This document shows, piece by piece, positions 53,693 through 62,780 of a stretch of DNA of 64,000 bases (its first letter is position 1; every line of letters begins with the position of its first letter). Below the pieces are notes generated by a model. It worked only from the letters and a program-made list of their open reading frames with translations, was not told the origin of the DNA and made no database searches. Made by a program: the position numbers and the translations under genes. The DNA comes from Streptomyces sp. CB01881 (lineage in GTDB: Bacteria > Actinomycetota > Actinomycetes > Streptomycetales > Streptomycetaceae), in assembly GCF_002953255.1 (NCBI RefSeq), contig NZ_CP026498.1:4754313-4818312 (forward strand). The letters run 5' to 3'.

Positions 53693-55784
53693 CGTCCGCT
53701 ACCCCTTCACCGCGATCGTCGGCATGGCCGACCTGCGGCTCGGGCTGCTGCTCAACGCGGTCTCCCCGGCCGTCGGCGGCGTGCTGGTGCGCGGCGAGAA
53801 GGGCACCGCCAAGTCGACCATGGTGCGCGCGCTGGCCGGCCTGCTGCCGTCCATCGCCACCGTCGACGGCTGCCGCTTCGCCTGCGACCCGGCCGCGCCG
53901 GACCCGCACTGCCCGGACGGCCCGCACGCGGGCGGCGCCTCGTCCGAACGCCCGGCCCGGCTGGTCGAGTTGCCGGTCGGCGTCTCCGAGGACCGGATCG
54001 TCGGCTCACTCGACCTGGAGCGGGCGCTCGCCGAGGGCGTCAAGGCGTACGAGCCGGGGCTGCTGGCCCAGGCGCACCGCGGCGTGCTCTACATCGACGA
54101 GGTCAACCTGCTCCAGGACCACGTGGTGGACCTGCTGCTGGACGCCGCCGCGATGGGCCGCTCCTACGTCGAGCGCGAGGGCGTCTCGGTGCGGCACGCG
54201 GCGAGGTTCCTGCTGGTCGGCACGATGAACCCGGAGGAGGGCGAGCTGCGGCCGCAGCTGCTCGACCGGTTCGGCCTGACCGTCGAGATCGCCGCCACCC
54301 GCGACCCGGCGGAGCGCGCCGAGGTGGTCCGCCGCCGGCTGGCGTACGACGCCGACCCGGCCGGCTTCGCCGCGCGGTTCGCCGAGGACGAGCGGGAGCT
54401 CGCGCTGCGGATCACCGCCGCCCGCGAGCTGCTGCCGAAGGTCGGGCTCACCGATGTGGCACTCCGTCAGATCACCGCCGTCTGCGCGGCGTTCGAGGTG
54501 GACGGACTGCGCGCGGACATCGTGATGGCGCGCACCGCCGTCGCCCTGGCCGCCTGGGCGGGCCGCACCGAGGTGCTGGAGGAGGACGTCCGCCAGGCCG
54601 CCCGGCTGGCACTGCCGCACCGCCGCCGTCGCAACCCCTTCGACGCGCCGGGGCTGGACGAGGAGCAGCTGGAGCGGACGCTGGAGGAGCACGCCCAGCC
54701 GGAGGAGCCGCAGCCCGGGGAGCCGGAGGGCGAGGACCCGCGGCCCGGGGAGCCGGAGGGCGACGGCCCCGAGGACGACGGCCCGGGCCCCGACGGCGGC
54801 GGCCCCGACAACGGCGGTGGCGGCGGCGCGCCCGAGCCCGCCGGACCGGAGGCCCCCGCGGGCGCCGACGCCCCCTCGGACGCCCCCGACGCCCCCGGGC
54901 AGCAGCCGGTACCGGCCCAGCACCCGGCCCCCGCACGGGAGTCCGCCCCGGTGGCGGCCGGCGAGCCGTACCGGACCAGGCTGTTCAAGGTGGACGGCAC
55001 CGGGAAGGGTGCCCAGGGGCGCCGCTCCCCCGCCGAGACCGACGGCGGCCACGCCATCCGCGCCCGCCGCCCGCAGGGCCGGCTGGCGCATCTGCACCTG
55101 AGCGCCACCCTGCAGGCCGCCGCGCCGCACCAGGTGGCGCGCGGCCGGGCGTCCCGGGCGCTGCTGCTGCACAAGGACGACTTCCGCGAGCAGGTCCGCC
55201 AGGGCCGGGAGTCCAACCTGGTGCTCTTCGTGGTGGACGCCTCCGGCTCGATGGCGGCCCGGCAGCGGATGACCGCCGTCAAGGGCGCGGTGCTCTCGCT
55301 GCTGATGGACGCCTACCAGCGCCGCGACAAGATCGGCATGATCACCTTCCGCGGCGCCTCCGCCGAGCTGGCGCTGCCGCCCACCTCGTCCGTCGAGGTC
55401 GGCGCGGCCCGGCTGGAGTCGCTGCCCACCGGCGGCCGGACCCCGCTGGCGGCCGGGCTGCTGCGGGCGCACGAGGTGCTGCGGGTCGAGCGGATGCGGG
55501 ACCCGCACCGCCGCCCGCTGCTGGTCGTGGTGACCGACGGCCGGGCCACCGGCAGCCGCGACGCCGTCGCGCAGTCGCAGCGGGCCGCCGGGCTGCTGGC
55601 CGCCCAGGGCGTGGCGGGCGTGGTGCTGGACTGCGAGGCCGGGCCGGTCCGGCTCGGCCTGGCCCGTACGCTGGCGGCGCAACTCGGCGCCCCCGCCGTG
55701 ACCCTGGACGAGCTGCGCGCCGAGGGCGTGGCCTCGCTCGTCCGCGAGAACCGTCCCAACCGTGCGATCCGAAAGGCGGCCTGA
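53685..55784 (+). CDS. Cobaltochelatase-type AAA+/vWA subunit (ChlI-ChlD fusion)
   Basis: 699 residues; ATG at 53685. N-terminal AAA+ domain ([20 protein letters not shown], Walker [15 protein letters not shown], Walker [31 protein letters not shown]), a Pro/Glu/Gly-rich linker of about 110 residues with PGEPEG repeats (about 335-425), and a C-terminal von Willebrand A domain with the MIDAS motif [14 protein letters not shown] (about residue 515) and VVTDGRATG. This fused I/D subunit works with CobN to insert cobalt into hydrogenobyrinate a,c-diamide. CobN is not in this window. Confidence 0.93.
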   Translation: MSDVRYPFTAIVGMADLRLGLLLNAVSPAVGGVLVRGEKGTAKSTMVRALAGLLPSIATVDGCRFACDPAAPDPHCPDGPHAGGASSERPARLVELPVGVSEDRIVGSLDLERALAEGVKAYEPGLLAQAHRGVLYIDEVNLLQDHVVDLLLDAAAMGRSYVEREGVSVRHAARFLLVGTMNPEEGELRPQLLDRFGLTVEIAATRDPAERAEVVRRRLAYDADPAGFAARFAEDERELALRITAARELLPKVGLTDVALRQITAVCAAFEVDGLRADIVMARTAVALAAWAGRTEVLEEDVRQAARLALPHRRRRNPFDAPGLDEEQLERTLEEHAQPEEPQPGEPEGEDPRPGEPEGDGPEDDGPGPDGGGPDNGGGGGAPEPAGPEAPAGADAPSDAPDAPGQQPVPAQHPAPARESAPVAAGEPYRTRLFKVDGTGKGAQGRRSPAETDGGHAIRARRPQGRLAHLHLSATLQAAAPHQVARGRASRALLLHKDDFREQVRQGRESNLVLFVVDASGSMAARQRMTAVKGAVLSLLMDAYQRRDKIGMITFRGASAELALPPTSSVEVGAARLESLPTGGRTPLAAGLLRAHEVLRVERMRDPHRRPLLVVVTDGRATGSRDAVAQSQRAAGLLAAQGVAGVVLDCEAGPVRLGLARTLAAQLGAPAVTLDELRAEGVASLVRENRPNRAIRKAA

Positions 55785-55788
55785 TCCC

Positions 55789-56394
55789 ATGCCCAAGGGT
55801 GTTCCCGAGAGCGTTCCCGAGGATGGCCTGACAACCCGTCAGCGCCGCACGCTGCCGATCACGGCCGTGCACACCGGCCCCGGCAAGGGCAAGTCCACCG
55901 CCGCGTTCGGCATGGCGCTGCGGGCCTGGAACCAGGGCTGGCCGGTCGGGGTGTTCCAGTTCGTGAAGTCCGCCAAGTGGAAGGTCGGCGAGGAGAACGC
56001 GCTGCGCGTGCTCGGCGCCTCCGGCGAGGGCGGCACCGTCGCCTGGCACAAGATGGGCTCCGGCTGGTCCTGGATCCAGCGCTCCTCCGAGATGGAGATG
56101 GACAGCGAGGCGGCGGCCAAGGAGGGCTGGGAGCAGGTCAAGCGTGACCTCGCCGCCGAGACCTACCGCTTCTACGTGCTGGACGAGTTCACCTACCCGA
56201 TGCACTGGGGCTGGGTCGACCCGGACGAGGTGGTGTCCGTGCTGAAGGACCGGCCGGGCAGCCAGCACGTCGTCATCACCGGCCGGTACGCGCCCGAGGC
56301 GCTGACCGGCTTCGCCGACCTGGTCACCGAGATGACCAAGGTCAAGCACCCCATGGACGCCGGCCGCAAGGGCCAGCGCGGTATCGAGTGGTAG
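55789..56394 (+). CDS. cobO: Cob(I)yrinic acid a,c-diamide adenosyltransferase
   Basis: 201 residues from the ATG at 55789, four bases after the chelatase stop, with GAAAGGCGG upstream; a start nine codons earlier would overlap. P-loop HTGPGKGKSTAAFGMALRAW, FQFVKSAKWKVGEENAL, WHKMGSGWSWIQR, LDEFTYPMHWGWVD and the C-terminal MTKVKHPMDAGRKGQRGIEW are the complete CobO/BtuR signature. It puts the adenosyl group on cobalt. Confidence 0.97.
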   Translation: MPKGVPESVPEDGLTTRQRRTLPITAVHTGPGKGKSTAAFGMALRAWNQGWPVGVFQFVKSAKWKVGEENALRVLGASGEGGTVAWHKMGSGWSWIQRSSEMEMDSEAAAKEGWEQVKRDLAAETYRFYVLDEFTYPMHWGWVDPDEVVSVLKDRPGSQHVVITGRYAPEALTGFADLVTEMTKVKHPMDAGRKGQRGIEW

Positions 56395-56413
56395 TCCGGG
56401 AAGCCTGGAGAAC

Positions 56414-57787
56414 GTGAACATCCCCCGCCTCGTCGTCGCCGCGCCGTCCTCCGGCTCCGGCAAGACCACCGTCGCCACCGGCCTGATCGCCGCGCTCGCC
56501 GCGCGCGGGCTGGCGGTCTCCCCGCACAAGGTCGGCCCGGACTACATCGACCCGGGCTACCACGCGCTGGCCGCCGGCCGTCCAGGCCGCAACCTGGACG
56601 CCTTCATGTGCGGGCCGGAGCGGATCGCGCCGCTCTTCCTGCACGGCGCGGCCGGGGCGGACGTGGCGGTGGTCGAGGGCGTGATGGGGCTGTTCGACGG
56701 CGCCTCGGGGCGCGGGGAGCTGGCGTCCACCGCGCACGTGGCCAAGCTGCTGCGGGCACCGGTGGTGCTGGTGGTGGACGCCTCCTCGCAGTCCCGCTCG
56801 GTGGCCGCGCTGGTGCACGGCTTCGCCTCCTGGGACCCGGAGGTCCGGCTGGCCGGGGTGATCCTCAACCGGGTCGCCTCCGACCGGCACGAGCTGCTGC
56901 TCCGCGAGGCGCTGGAGGAGGGCTCCGGCGTGCCGGTGCTGGGCGCGGTGCGGCGCTCGGCGGCGGTCGCCACGCCGTCCCGCCACCTCGGCCTGATCCC
57001 GGCCGTGGAGCGCTCGGCGGAGGCCCTGAAGGCCGTGGCCGACATGGGTGCGCTGGTCGCCGCCTCGGTGGACCTGGACGCGGTGCTGGCGCTGGCCCGG
57101 ACCGCTCCCCCGCTGGACGCCACGCCCTGGGACGCGGCCGCCGAGGTCGCCCCGGTCCCCGGCGCGCCCCGGATCGCGGTGGCTGGCGGCGCCGCGTTCT
57201 CGTTCTCGTACGCCGAGAACGCCGAGCTGCTCACCGCGGCCGGCGCCGAGGTGGTCCCGTTCGACCCGCTGCACGCCGACGGGCTGCCCGCGGGCACGGC
57301 CGGCCTGGTGATCGGCGGCGGCTTCCCCGAGCTGTACGTCCGGGAACTGAGCGCGAACGCGCAACTGCGCACGGCGATCGCCGCGTTCGCCGCGTCGGGC
57401 GCGCCGATCGCCGCCGAGTGCGCCGGACTGCTCTACCTCGGGCGGGAGTTGGACGGCCTGCCGATGTGCGGCGTACTGGACACGTCGGCCCGGATGACCG
57501 AGCGGCTGACCCTCGGGTACCGCGAGGCCGTGGCACTGCACGACTCGCCGCTGGCGCCGGCCGGCACCCGGCTGCGCGGGCACGAGTTCCACCGCACGGC
57601 CTGCGAGCCGGCGGCGGGCGAGCGGCCCGCCTGGGGCTGGCGGCTTCCGGCCGGACCGCACACCGAGGGTTTCGCCAGCGGCACTCTCGGCAACGTTCAC
57701 GCTTCGTATCTGCACCTGCACTGGGCGGGATCCCCGCAGCTCGCCGCTTCGTTCGCGGCGGCGGCCGCGGCGCACCGGGCGGGCTGA
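56414..57787 (+). CDS. cobB: Cobyrinate a,c-diamide synthase
   Basis: 457 residues from a GTG at 56414 after TGGAGA. Synthetase domain: RLVVAAPSSGSGKTTVATGL, PHKVGPDYIDPGYH, VVEGVMGLFDGASG; amidotransferase domain: IAVAGGAAFSFSYAENAELL, IGGGFPELY, AAECAGLLYLGREL (catalytic Cys) and HASYLHLHWAG. It amidates the a and c carboxylates, upstream of CobO and CobQ. Last gene of the operon; no strong hairpin follows directly. Confidence 0.96.
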   Translation: MNIPRLVVAAPSSGSGKTTVATGLIAALAARGLAVSPHKVGPDYIDPGYHALAAGRPGRNLDAFMCGPERIAPLFLHGAAGADVAVVEGVMGLFDGASGRGELASTAHVAKLLRAPVVLVVDASSQSRSVAALVHGFASWDPEVRLAGVILNRVASDRHELLLREALEEGSGVPVLGAVRRSAAVATPSRHLGLIPAVERSAEALKAVADMGALVAASVDLDAVLALARTAPPLDATPWDAAAEVAPVPGAPRIAVAGGAAFSFSYAENAELLTAAGAEVVPFDPLHADGLPAGTAGLVIGGGFPELYVRELSANAQLRTAIAAFAASGAPIAAECAGLLYLGRELDGLPMCGVLDTSARMTERLTLGYREAVALHDSPLAPAGTRLRGHEFHRTACEPAAGERPAWGWRLPAGPHTEGFASGTLGNVHASYLHLHWAGSPQLAASFAAAAAAHRAG

Positions 57788-57993
57788 GCGGAACCGACGG
57801 GCCTTCGGGTCTGGTGCTTTCCCCGTCCGGAGCGTCAGAATAGGGACTGATAACCGCATATCGCCCATTTCGCAACCGGCCCCGGCCAGACCCGACCGCC
57901 CCTTGGCGAGCCGACCGATTGCCGGCGACCGCCCACCCGACGGGGCCGCCGACGGCGCCCCCGGGAGTGGGCTGGCTCGAAGGAGCCGTCACG

Positions 57994-59448
57994 ATGCGTC
58001 ACACCTTAACCCCGCTGCATCACCGTCCCCACGACGACCGCCATCCCTGCCCGGTGCCGATGTCACCCAAGGCCTTCGCCCAACTCCGCGCCCGCTACCA
58101 GGACCTCGTCGAGAACCGGCGGCTGCCGGCGGACGTCACGTTCGAGCAGTACTACTACGTCTGGCGCTCCCGGCGGCGCGGCGAGAACGTCATCGGCCTC
58201 GACGACGGCGCCGTCCGTCCCGGCCCCAGCACCGGGGCCCAGCTGATCACCCGTCCGGCCAAGCAGCTGAGGGGCGAGATCCGCACCCTCGTCCTGCTGG
58301 TCGACTTCCCCGACCTCCCGCACAGCCCCGACCACACCGTCGGCCACTACGAGCAGATGCTGTTCAGCGCCGACACCTTCGCCACCGGCTCGATGCGCGA
58401 CTTCTACCACCGGGTGAGCGGCTTCGACCCGGCCAATCCGGCCGCCGGCGGCATCGACGTCCAGGGCGAGGTGCACGGCTGGCTCCGGCTGCCGCACCCG
58501 CTCTCCTTCTACGCCGACGACCAGTCCGGCATGGGCAACCCGCCCCGCAACTCGCAGGGCCTGGCAGCCGACGCCCTGGCACTCGCCCACGACGAGGGCA
58601 TCGACTTCACCGCCGGCTTCGACGCGCTCGGCGAGCACCTCGTCACCGCGCTGTTCATCGTCCACGCGGGCGCCGGCGCCGAACAGACCGGGCAGCCGGG
58701 CGACATCTGGAGCCTCAAGTGGAACCCGCCCGACGTGCACGGCGTCGAGGTCGCGCCCAACCTGCGGGTCCAGACCTTCCTGACCGTCCCCGAGGACTGC
58801 GCGGTCGGCGTCTGCGCCCACGAGTGGGGCCACCTGGCCGCCCGCTGGGCCGACTTCTACGACACCGGCTCCATCCAGGCGACCACCTCCAACGGCCTCG
58901 GCAACTACTGCCTGATGGCGGCCGGGTCCTGGGGCAACGACGGGATCACCCCGGCCTTCCCGAACGGCATGCTCCGGATGTTCCACGGCTGGACCGTCCC
59001 CCAGGAGGTCGCCGGCACCACCCACGGCATCGTGCTGCGGCCCGTCGCCGAGGGCGGCGACCTGCTGTTCGTCCGCAACCCCCAGCGGATGAAGGAGAGC
59101 CAGTACGTCATCGTCGAGTACCGCCGCAAGCGCGGCCAGGACAGCTTCCTGCCCGACGAGGGCATCGCCGCCTACGTGGTGGACGAGGCCATCGACAACG
59201 TCAACGACGAACACCACCTCGCCATCGAGCTGATGCAGGCCGACGGACGGCGCGACCTCGCGAAGATCTTCGGCACCGGCAACCGCGGCGACCGGACCGA
59301 CCTCTACCCGGCGCTCGGCAACAGCAGCATCGGACAGCACACCGTCCCGCCGCTCAACGAGGCGGACGGCACCTGGACCGGCATCACCCTCGACATCGCC
59401 GGTACGGCGGGGGCGGACCAGATGCAGGTGGACGTGACCATCGAGTGA
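57994..59448 (+). CDS. M6-type (immune inhibitor A-like) metalloprotease without a signal peptide
   Basis: 484 residues from an ATG at 57994 after AAGGAG. A basic, His-rich N-terminus ([20 protein letters not shown]) with no export signal is followed by the M6 domain: [50 protein letters not shown], and the zinc site [20 protein letters not shown] (HExGH). Later blocks [14 protein letters not shown] and [13 protein letters not shown] also fit. Immune inhibitor A enzymes are secreted proteases; here the location is unclear, since neither a Sec nor a Tat signal is seen. The about 200 bases upstream hold its promoter region. Confidence 0.87.
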   Translation: MRHTLTPLHHRPHDDRHPCPVPMSPKAFAQLRARYQDLVENRRLPADVTFEQYYYVWRSRRRGENVIGLDDGAVRPGPSTGAQLITRPAKQLRGEIRTLVLLVDFPDLPHSPDHTVGHYEQMLFSADTFATGSMRDFYHRVSGFDPANPAAGGIDVQGEVHGWLRLPHPLSFYADDQSGMGNPPRNSQGLAADALALAHDEGIDFTAGFDALGEHLVTALFIVHAGAGAEQTGQPGDIWSLKWNPPDVHGVEVAPNLRVQTFLTVPEDCAVGVCAHEWGHLAARWADFYDTGSIQATTSNGLGNYCLMAAGSWGNDGITPAFPNGMLRMFHGWTVPQEVAGTTHGIVLRPVAEGGDLLFVRNPQRMKESQYVIVEYRRKRGQDSFLPDEGIAAYVVDEAIDNVNDEHHLAIELMQADGRRDLAKIFGTGNRGDRTDLYPALGNSSIGQHTVPPLNEADGTWTGITLDIAGTAGADQMQVDVTIE

Positions 59449-59601
59449 GGCCCGCGGACCCGGGCCCGCGCCGGCGGACCCGGGCCCACGCCAGGAGGAC
59501 GCCTCCGGGCGCGGGCGCCGGCGCGGCGACCCGCCGAACCGGCCCTGGCGGACGTGCGGTTGACTGGCCACCAGTACCCCCGAGCGGAGAGGCACACTCC
59601 A

Positions 59602-60075
59602 ATGGCCAGGCTGCACACGTACACCGCCGAGATCACCTGGACCGGCAACCGGGGCACCGGCACCAGCGACTACCGCTCGTACGAGCGCTCCCACGAGGTG
59701 GCCGGCGAGGGACTCCCGACCATCCCGGGCTCGTCCGACCCCGCCTTCCGCGGCGACCCGGCCCGCTGGAACCCCGAGCAGCTCCAACTCGCCGCACTCT
59801 CCCAGTGCCACATGCTGTCGTACCTGCACCAGTGCGCGGTGAACGGCGTCGTGGTGACGTCCTACGTGGACCGCCCGCTCGGCACCATGGAGGAGACGGC
59901 GGGCGGAGGGCACTTCACCGAGGCGGTGCTGCGGCCCCGGATCGAGGTCGCCTCGGAGGAGATGACGGAGAAGGCGCTCGCCCTGCACGACGACGCGCAC
60001 CGGGCGTGCTTCATCGCCGCCTCGGTGAACTTCCCGGTGCGGCACGAGGCCGTGGTGACGGTCGCCGCCTCGTAA
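59602..60075 (+). CDS. OsmC-family peroxide-reducing protein
   Basis: 157 residues; ATG at 59602 after GGAGAGG. OsmC fold with the two active-site Cys residues: LAALSQCHMLSYLHQCAVNG (peroxidatic Cys) and DDAHRACFIAASVNFPV (resolving Cys). N-terminus MARLHTYTAEITWTGNRGTG. The group reduces organic hydroperoxides with dihydrolipoamide or a similar dithiol. This OsmC subtype is the one with SYRSYERSHE-like N-terminal loop; Ohr and OsmC proper cannot be told apart here. Confidence 0.9.
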   Translation: MARLHTYTAEITWTGNRGTGTSDYRSYERSHEVAGEGLPTIPGSSDPAFRGDPARWNPEQLQLAALSQCHMLSYLHQCAVNGVVVTSYVDRPLGTMEETAGGGHFTEAVLRPRIEVASEEMTEKALALHDDAHRACFIAASVNFPVRHEAVVTVAAS

Positions 60076-60126
60076 GCCCTACGCCTCCCGCCGCATGGCC
60101 CCACACACGGCGGCAACCGGGTGAAG

Positions 60127-60157
60127 GGCCCGCGCGGGCGGTCTGGGCGCGCGGGCC
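60127..60157 (+). terminator. Hairpin after the OsmC gene
   Basis: A 10-bp perfect stem (60127-60136 with 60148-60157) and an 11-base loop, 52 bases past the stop. Confidence 0.6.
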
Positions 60158-60224
60158 GGGCGGTATCGCTTCTGGGCCGAGCAGTCGTCAGGGCGGCCGC
60201 TGTCCGCCCGGAAGAGGTGGGTCC

Positions 60225-61823
60225 ATGAGATCGAGAGCGCTTGCGCGAGGTTGGCGTGCCGTGGCCGCCGTCGTCACCGCGACGGCGGCCACCGTCGTGC
60301 CCGTCGGAACGGCGGGGGCGGCGCCGCGGCACCAGGACGGGCTGAGCCCCGACATCCTGGCGATCATGGACAAGCCGGCCTACGAGCACGCGCAGTGGGG
60401 GCTGCTGGAGATCGACGACACGACCGGGGAGGTGATCCACTCCCAGTACCCGAACCAGTTCTTCATCCCCGGTTCGACGGCCAAGCTGGTCAGCGTCTCG
60501 GGCACCTGGCACGCGCTCGGCGGGGAGCACCGGTTCACCACCCCCGTGCAGGCCGTCGGCAGCCGCAGCGGGTCGGTGCTGGACGGCACGCTGGCCCTGG
60601 TCGCGCAGGGCGACCTCACCATGGGCGGCCGGACCAAGCCGGACGGCTCCGTCGACTTCACCCCGATCGACCACACCTACGCCAACGACCTCCCCGGCGC
60701 CACGCTCACACCCGAGAACCCGCTCGCCGGGCTGGACGGGATCGCCGGCCAGGTGCGCGCGTCGGGCATCACCGAGGTCCACGGGGACGTCGCGGTCGAC
60801 CCCCGGCTCTTCGCGCCCGACGCCGGACTGGACCCGACCCCGACCCCTCTGATCATCAACGACAACCTCATCGACCTGCTGACCACCGCCACCACCCCCG
60901 GTCAGCCGGCGCAGCTCAGCTGGCGGCCGCAGGTCGCGCCGTACCAGGTGGAGTCGACGGTGCAGACGGTCGCGGCGGGCGGTACGACCAGCATCGACGT
61001 CTCCGCCTCGCCGGACGGCACCCACATCACCCTGTCGGGCACCATTGCGGCCGACGCCCAGCCGACGCTGCGGGTCTCCCAGGTCCAGGACCCGAACGCC
61101 TTCGGGCGCACCGCGCTGATCGAGGCGCTCGCCCGGGCCGGCGTCACCGTCACCGCCCCGCCGACCGGACCGAACCCGGTCGGCCTGCTTCCGGACTCCT
61201 ACGACGGCACGCAGCGCGTCGCCGCGTACGTCTCCCCCGTCTACGCCGAGTACGCGCGGCTGATCCTGAAGGTCAGCCACAACCTCGGGGCCAACCTCGG
61301 GATCTGCCTGATGGCCGTCACGACCGGCAGCCACCAGTGCGAGGACGGCTTCGCCGTCCTCAGGGACTTCCTGATCCAGGCCGGGATCGACCCGACCAAG
61401 GTGCAGCTGCTCGACGGGCGCGGCGGCAACCCGGTGGACCGGGTCACGCCCGATGTGGAGAACGAGATCCTGCACTACTGGCAGGGGACGCCCGAGGCGA
61501 CCCGCTTCCGGGAGGCGCTGCCGATCCTCGGGGTGGACGGCTCACTGGCCTTCGCCTGCGCGGGCTGCCCCACCTGCCCGGGCAAGGGCAAGGTGTGGGC
61601 CAAACCCGGCACCGTGGCCGGCTTCGACGCCGTCAACCAGCGGCTCGCCATCGGCGCCGAGACGCTCGGCGGCTACCTCGACGCGGGCCACGGCCGGCTG
61701 CACACCTTCTACCTGGCCGTGAACGGCGCCTCGACGCAGGACATCAACACCTTCTTCGACGTCGTCAACGACCTGAACCGGATCGCCGGCCTCCTCCAGG
61801 AGCAGGCGGAGGCGCGCTCCTGA
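60225..61823 (+). CDS. Secreted D-alanyl-D-alanine carboxypeptidase/endopeptidase (PBP4-like, S13)
   Basis: 532 residues; ATG at 60225 after GAAGAGGTGG. Signal peptide ending near AGAAPR. The S13 family motifs are IPGSTAKLVSVSGTWHALG (SxxK), VSHNLGANLGICLMAVT (SxN) and, in place of KTG, KVWAKPGTVAGFD (KPG). Between them lie the about 200-residue insert domains of PBP4 (VHGDVAVDPRLFAP). A CAGCPTC pair just before the third motif is unusual. It should trim or cross-cut peptidoglycan peptides, but the KPG motif leaves some doubt about activity. Monocistronic with a strong terminator. Confidence 0.9.
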   Translation: MRSRALARGWRAVAAVVTATAATVVPVGTAGAAPRHQDGLSPDILAIMDKPAYEHAQWGLLEIDDTTGEVIHSQYPNQFFIPGSTAKLVSVSGTWHALGGEHRFTTPVQAVGSRSGSVLDGTLALVAQGDLTMGGRTKPDGSVDFTPIDHTYANDLPGATLTPENPLAGLDGIAGQVRASGITEVHGDVAVDPRLFAPDAGLDPTPTPLIINDNLIDLLTTATTPGQPAQLSWRPQVAPYQVESTVQTVAAGGTTSIDVSASPDGTHITLSGTIAADAQPTLRVSQVQDPNAFGRTALIEALARAGVTVTAPPTGPNPVGLLPDSYDGTQRVAAYVSPVYAEYARLILKVSHNLGANLGICLMAVTTGSHQCEDGFAVLRDFLIQAGIDPTKVQLLDGRGGNPVDRVTPDVENEILHYWQGTPEATRFREALPILGVDGSLAFACAGCPTCPGKGKVWAKPGTVAGFDAVNQRLAIGAETLGGYLDAGHGRLHTFYLAVNGASTQDINTFFDVVNDLNRIAGLLQEQAEARS

Positions 61824-61841
61824 CGCGCCGCCGCCGAACGA

Positions 61842-61882
61842 CGAGGGCCCCTGGAAACCGCCTCGGTTTCCAGGGGCCCTCG
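61842..61882. terminator. Bidirectional terminator
   Basis: An 18-bp perfect stem (61842-61859 with 61865-61882) and GCCTC loop between the converging carboxypeptidase and TetR genes. Confidence 0.88.
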
Positions 61883-61896
61883 CTCTGCGGCCGGCT

Positions 61897-62622
61897 TCAG
61901 CCCCGGTCGGCCAGCGGGGTGACCCCGTCCAGGATGCGCTCCAGGCCGAAGTCGAGCGGGTCGCCGCCCTGGGGCGCGAAGCCCCCGGCGGCGAGGGTGG
62001 CGCTGAGCGCGGGGAACCGGTGCCCGTGGCGCTCCAGGACCTCTCCGGCGAGCCGGTTCCACTCCTCGCCGCCCTCCTCGTCCGCGTCGGCGAGCTGCTG
62101 GGCGAGGTTGCGGATGTGGCCGATGATCAGCAGCACGGTGTCGTGCCGCTGCACCGCGGAGAGTCCGGTGGGGGCCAGGGCGGCCAACGCGGCGTCCATC
62201 CAGGCGAGCTGGTTGGGCCCCATGAGCTGCCGGCGCATGCCGGTGGCCGCCAGGATCCAGGGGTGGCGGCGGTACAGCGCCCAGCACTGGCGGGCCCATT
62301 CGGTCATCCGGGGGCGCCAGCCGTCCTGGTGGCCGATGGCCTCGGGGGGCGCGCCGAGGGCGGAGTCGACCATCAGGTCGACCAGCTCGGCCTTGCCGGG
62401 GAAGTACCGGTACAACGCCATGGTGGTGACGCCGAGTTCGGCGGCGACCCGCTGCATGGAGACCGCGTCCAGGCCCTCCGCGTCGGCGATCCGGACGGCA
62501 CCGTCGACGATGCGCCCGGCGGTCAGCGAGGGCTTCGGCCCGCGACGGGGCTGGTCCTGCTCGCCCCACAGCAGCGCCAGGCTCGCCTTCGGGTCGCGCT
62601 TCTTCTCCCGGCTCCCGGCCAT
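61897..62622 (-). CDS. TetR-family regulator with TetR_C-type domain
   Basis: 241 residues from the ATG at 62622 after GAGGAGG. N-terminal basic region, then the HTH (RIVDGAVRIADAEGLDAVSM, QRVAAELGVTTMALYRYFPG, KAELVDLMVD) and a C-terminal ligand domain of the TetR/TetR_C_1 class (WARQCWALYRRHPWILAATG, LLIIGHIRNLAQQLADADEE). It stands divergent from the hydrolase at 62781-63863, and the palindromic site between them covers the hydrolase promoter, so it very likely represses that gene and perhaps its own. The 20-base repeats at 62632-62685 lie in its leader. Confidence 0.92.
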   Translation of the reverse strand: MAGSREKKRDPKASLALLWGEQDQPRRGPKPSLTAGRIVDGAVRIADAEGLDAVSMQRVAAELGVTTMALYRYFPGKAELVDLMVDSALGAPPEAIGHQDGWRPRMTEWARQCWALYRRHPWILAATGMRRQLMGPNQLAWMDAALAALAPTGLSAVQRHDTVLLIIGHIRNLAQQLADADEEGGEEWNRLAGEVLERHGHRFPALSATLAAGGFAPQGGDPLDFGLERILDGVTPLADRG

Positions 62623-62708
62623 GCGGGTCCTCCTCGGTGGTTCCGGTGGTGCTTCTCGGCGGTTCTGGTGGTGCTTCCCGGCGTCCGGGCGGTGCTCCCG
62701 GTGGGCGA

Positions 62709-62768
62709 TTGACGCCCCCTCGGAACTGTGTATAACATACACTCAATTGCGTAACCGATACACAGTTC
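62709..62768 (+). promoter_or_regulatory. Promoter of the alpha/beta hydrolase with overlapping TetR operator
   Basis: TTGACG (62709-62714), 16 bases, TATAAC (62731-62736). Over the -10 box lies the palindrome GTGTATAACATACAC (62728-62742); a further ATACAC half-site, part of the 11-base inverted repeat GAACTGTGTAT/ATACACAGTTC (62723-62733/62758-62768), follows. Binding there would block RNA polymerase. Confidence 0.72.
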
Positions 62769-62780
62769 AGGGGAGTAACC

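Noticed and set aside
57903..61823. A 1306-codon open frame on the plus strand across the protease, OsmC and carboxypeptidase genes
   Set aside because: Up to 60225 it is only the shadow frame of the M6 and OsmC genes, rich in Arg/Pro/Gly from GC bias; only the last 532 codons are a real gene.
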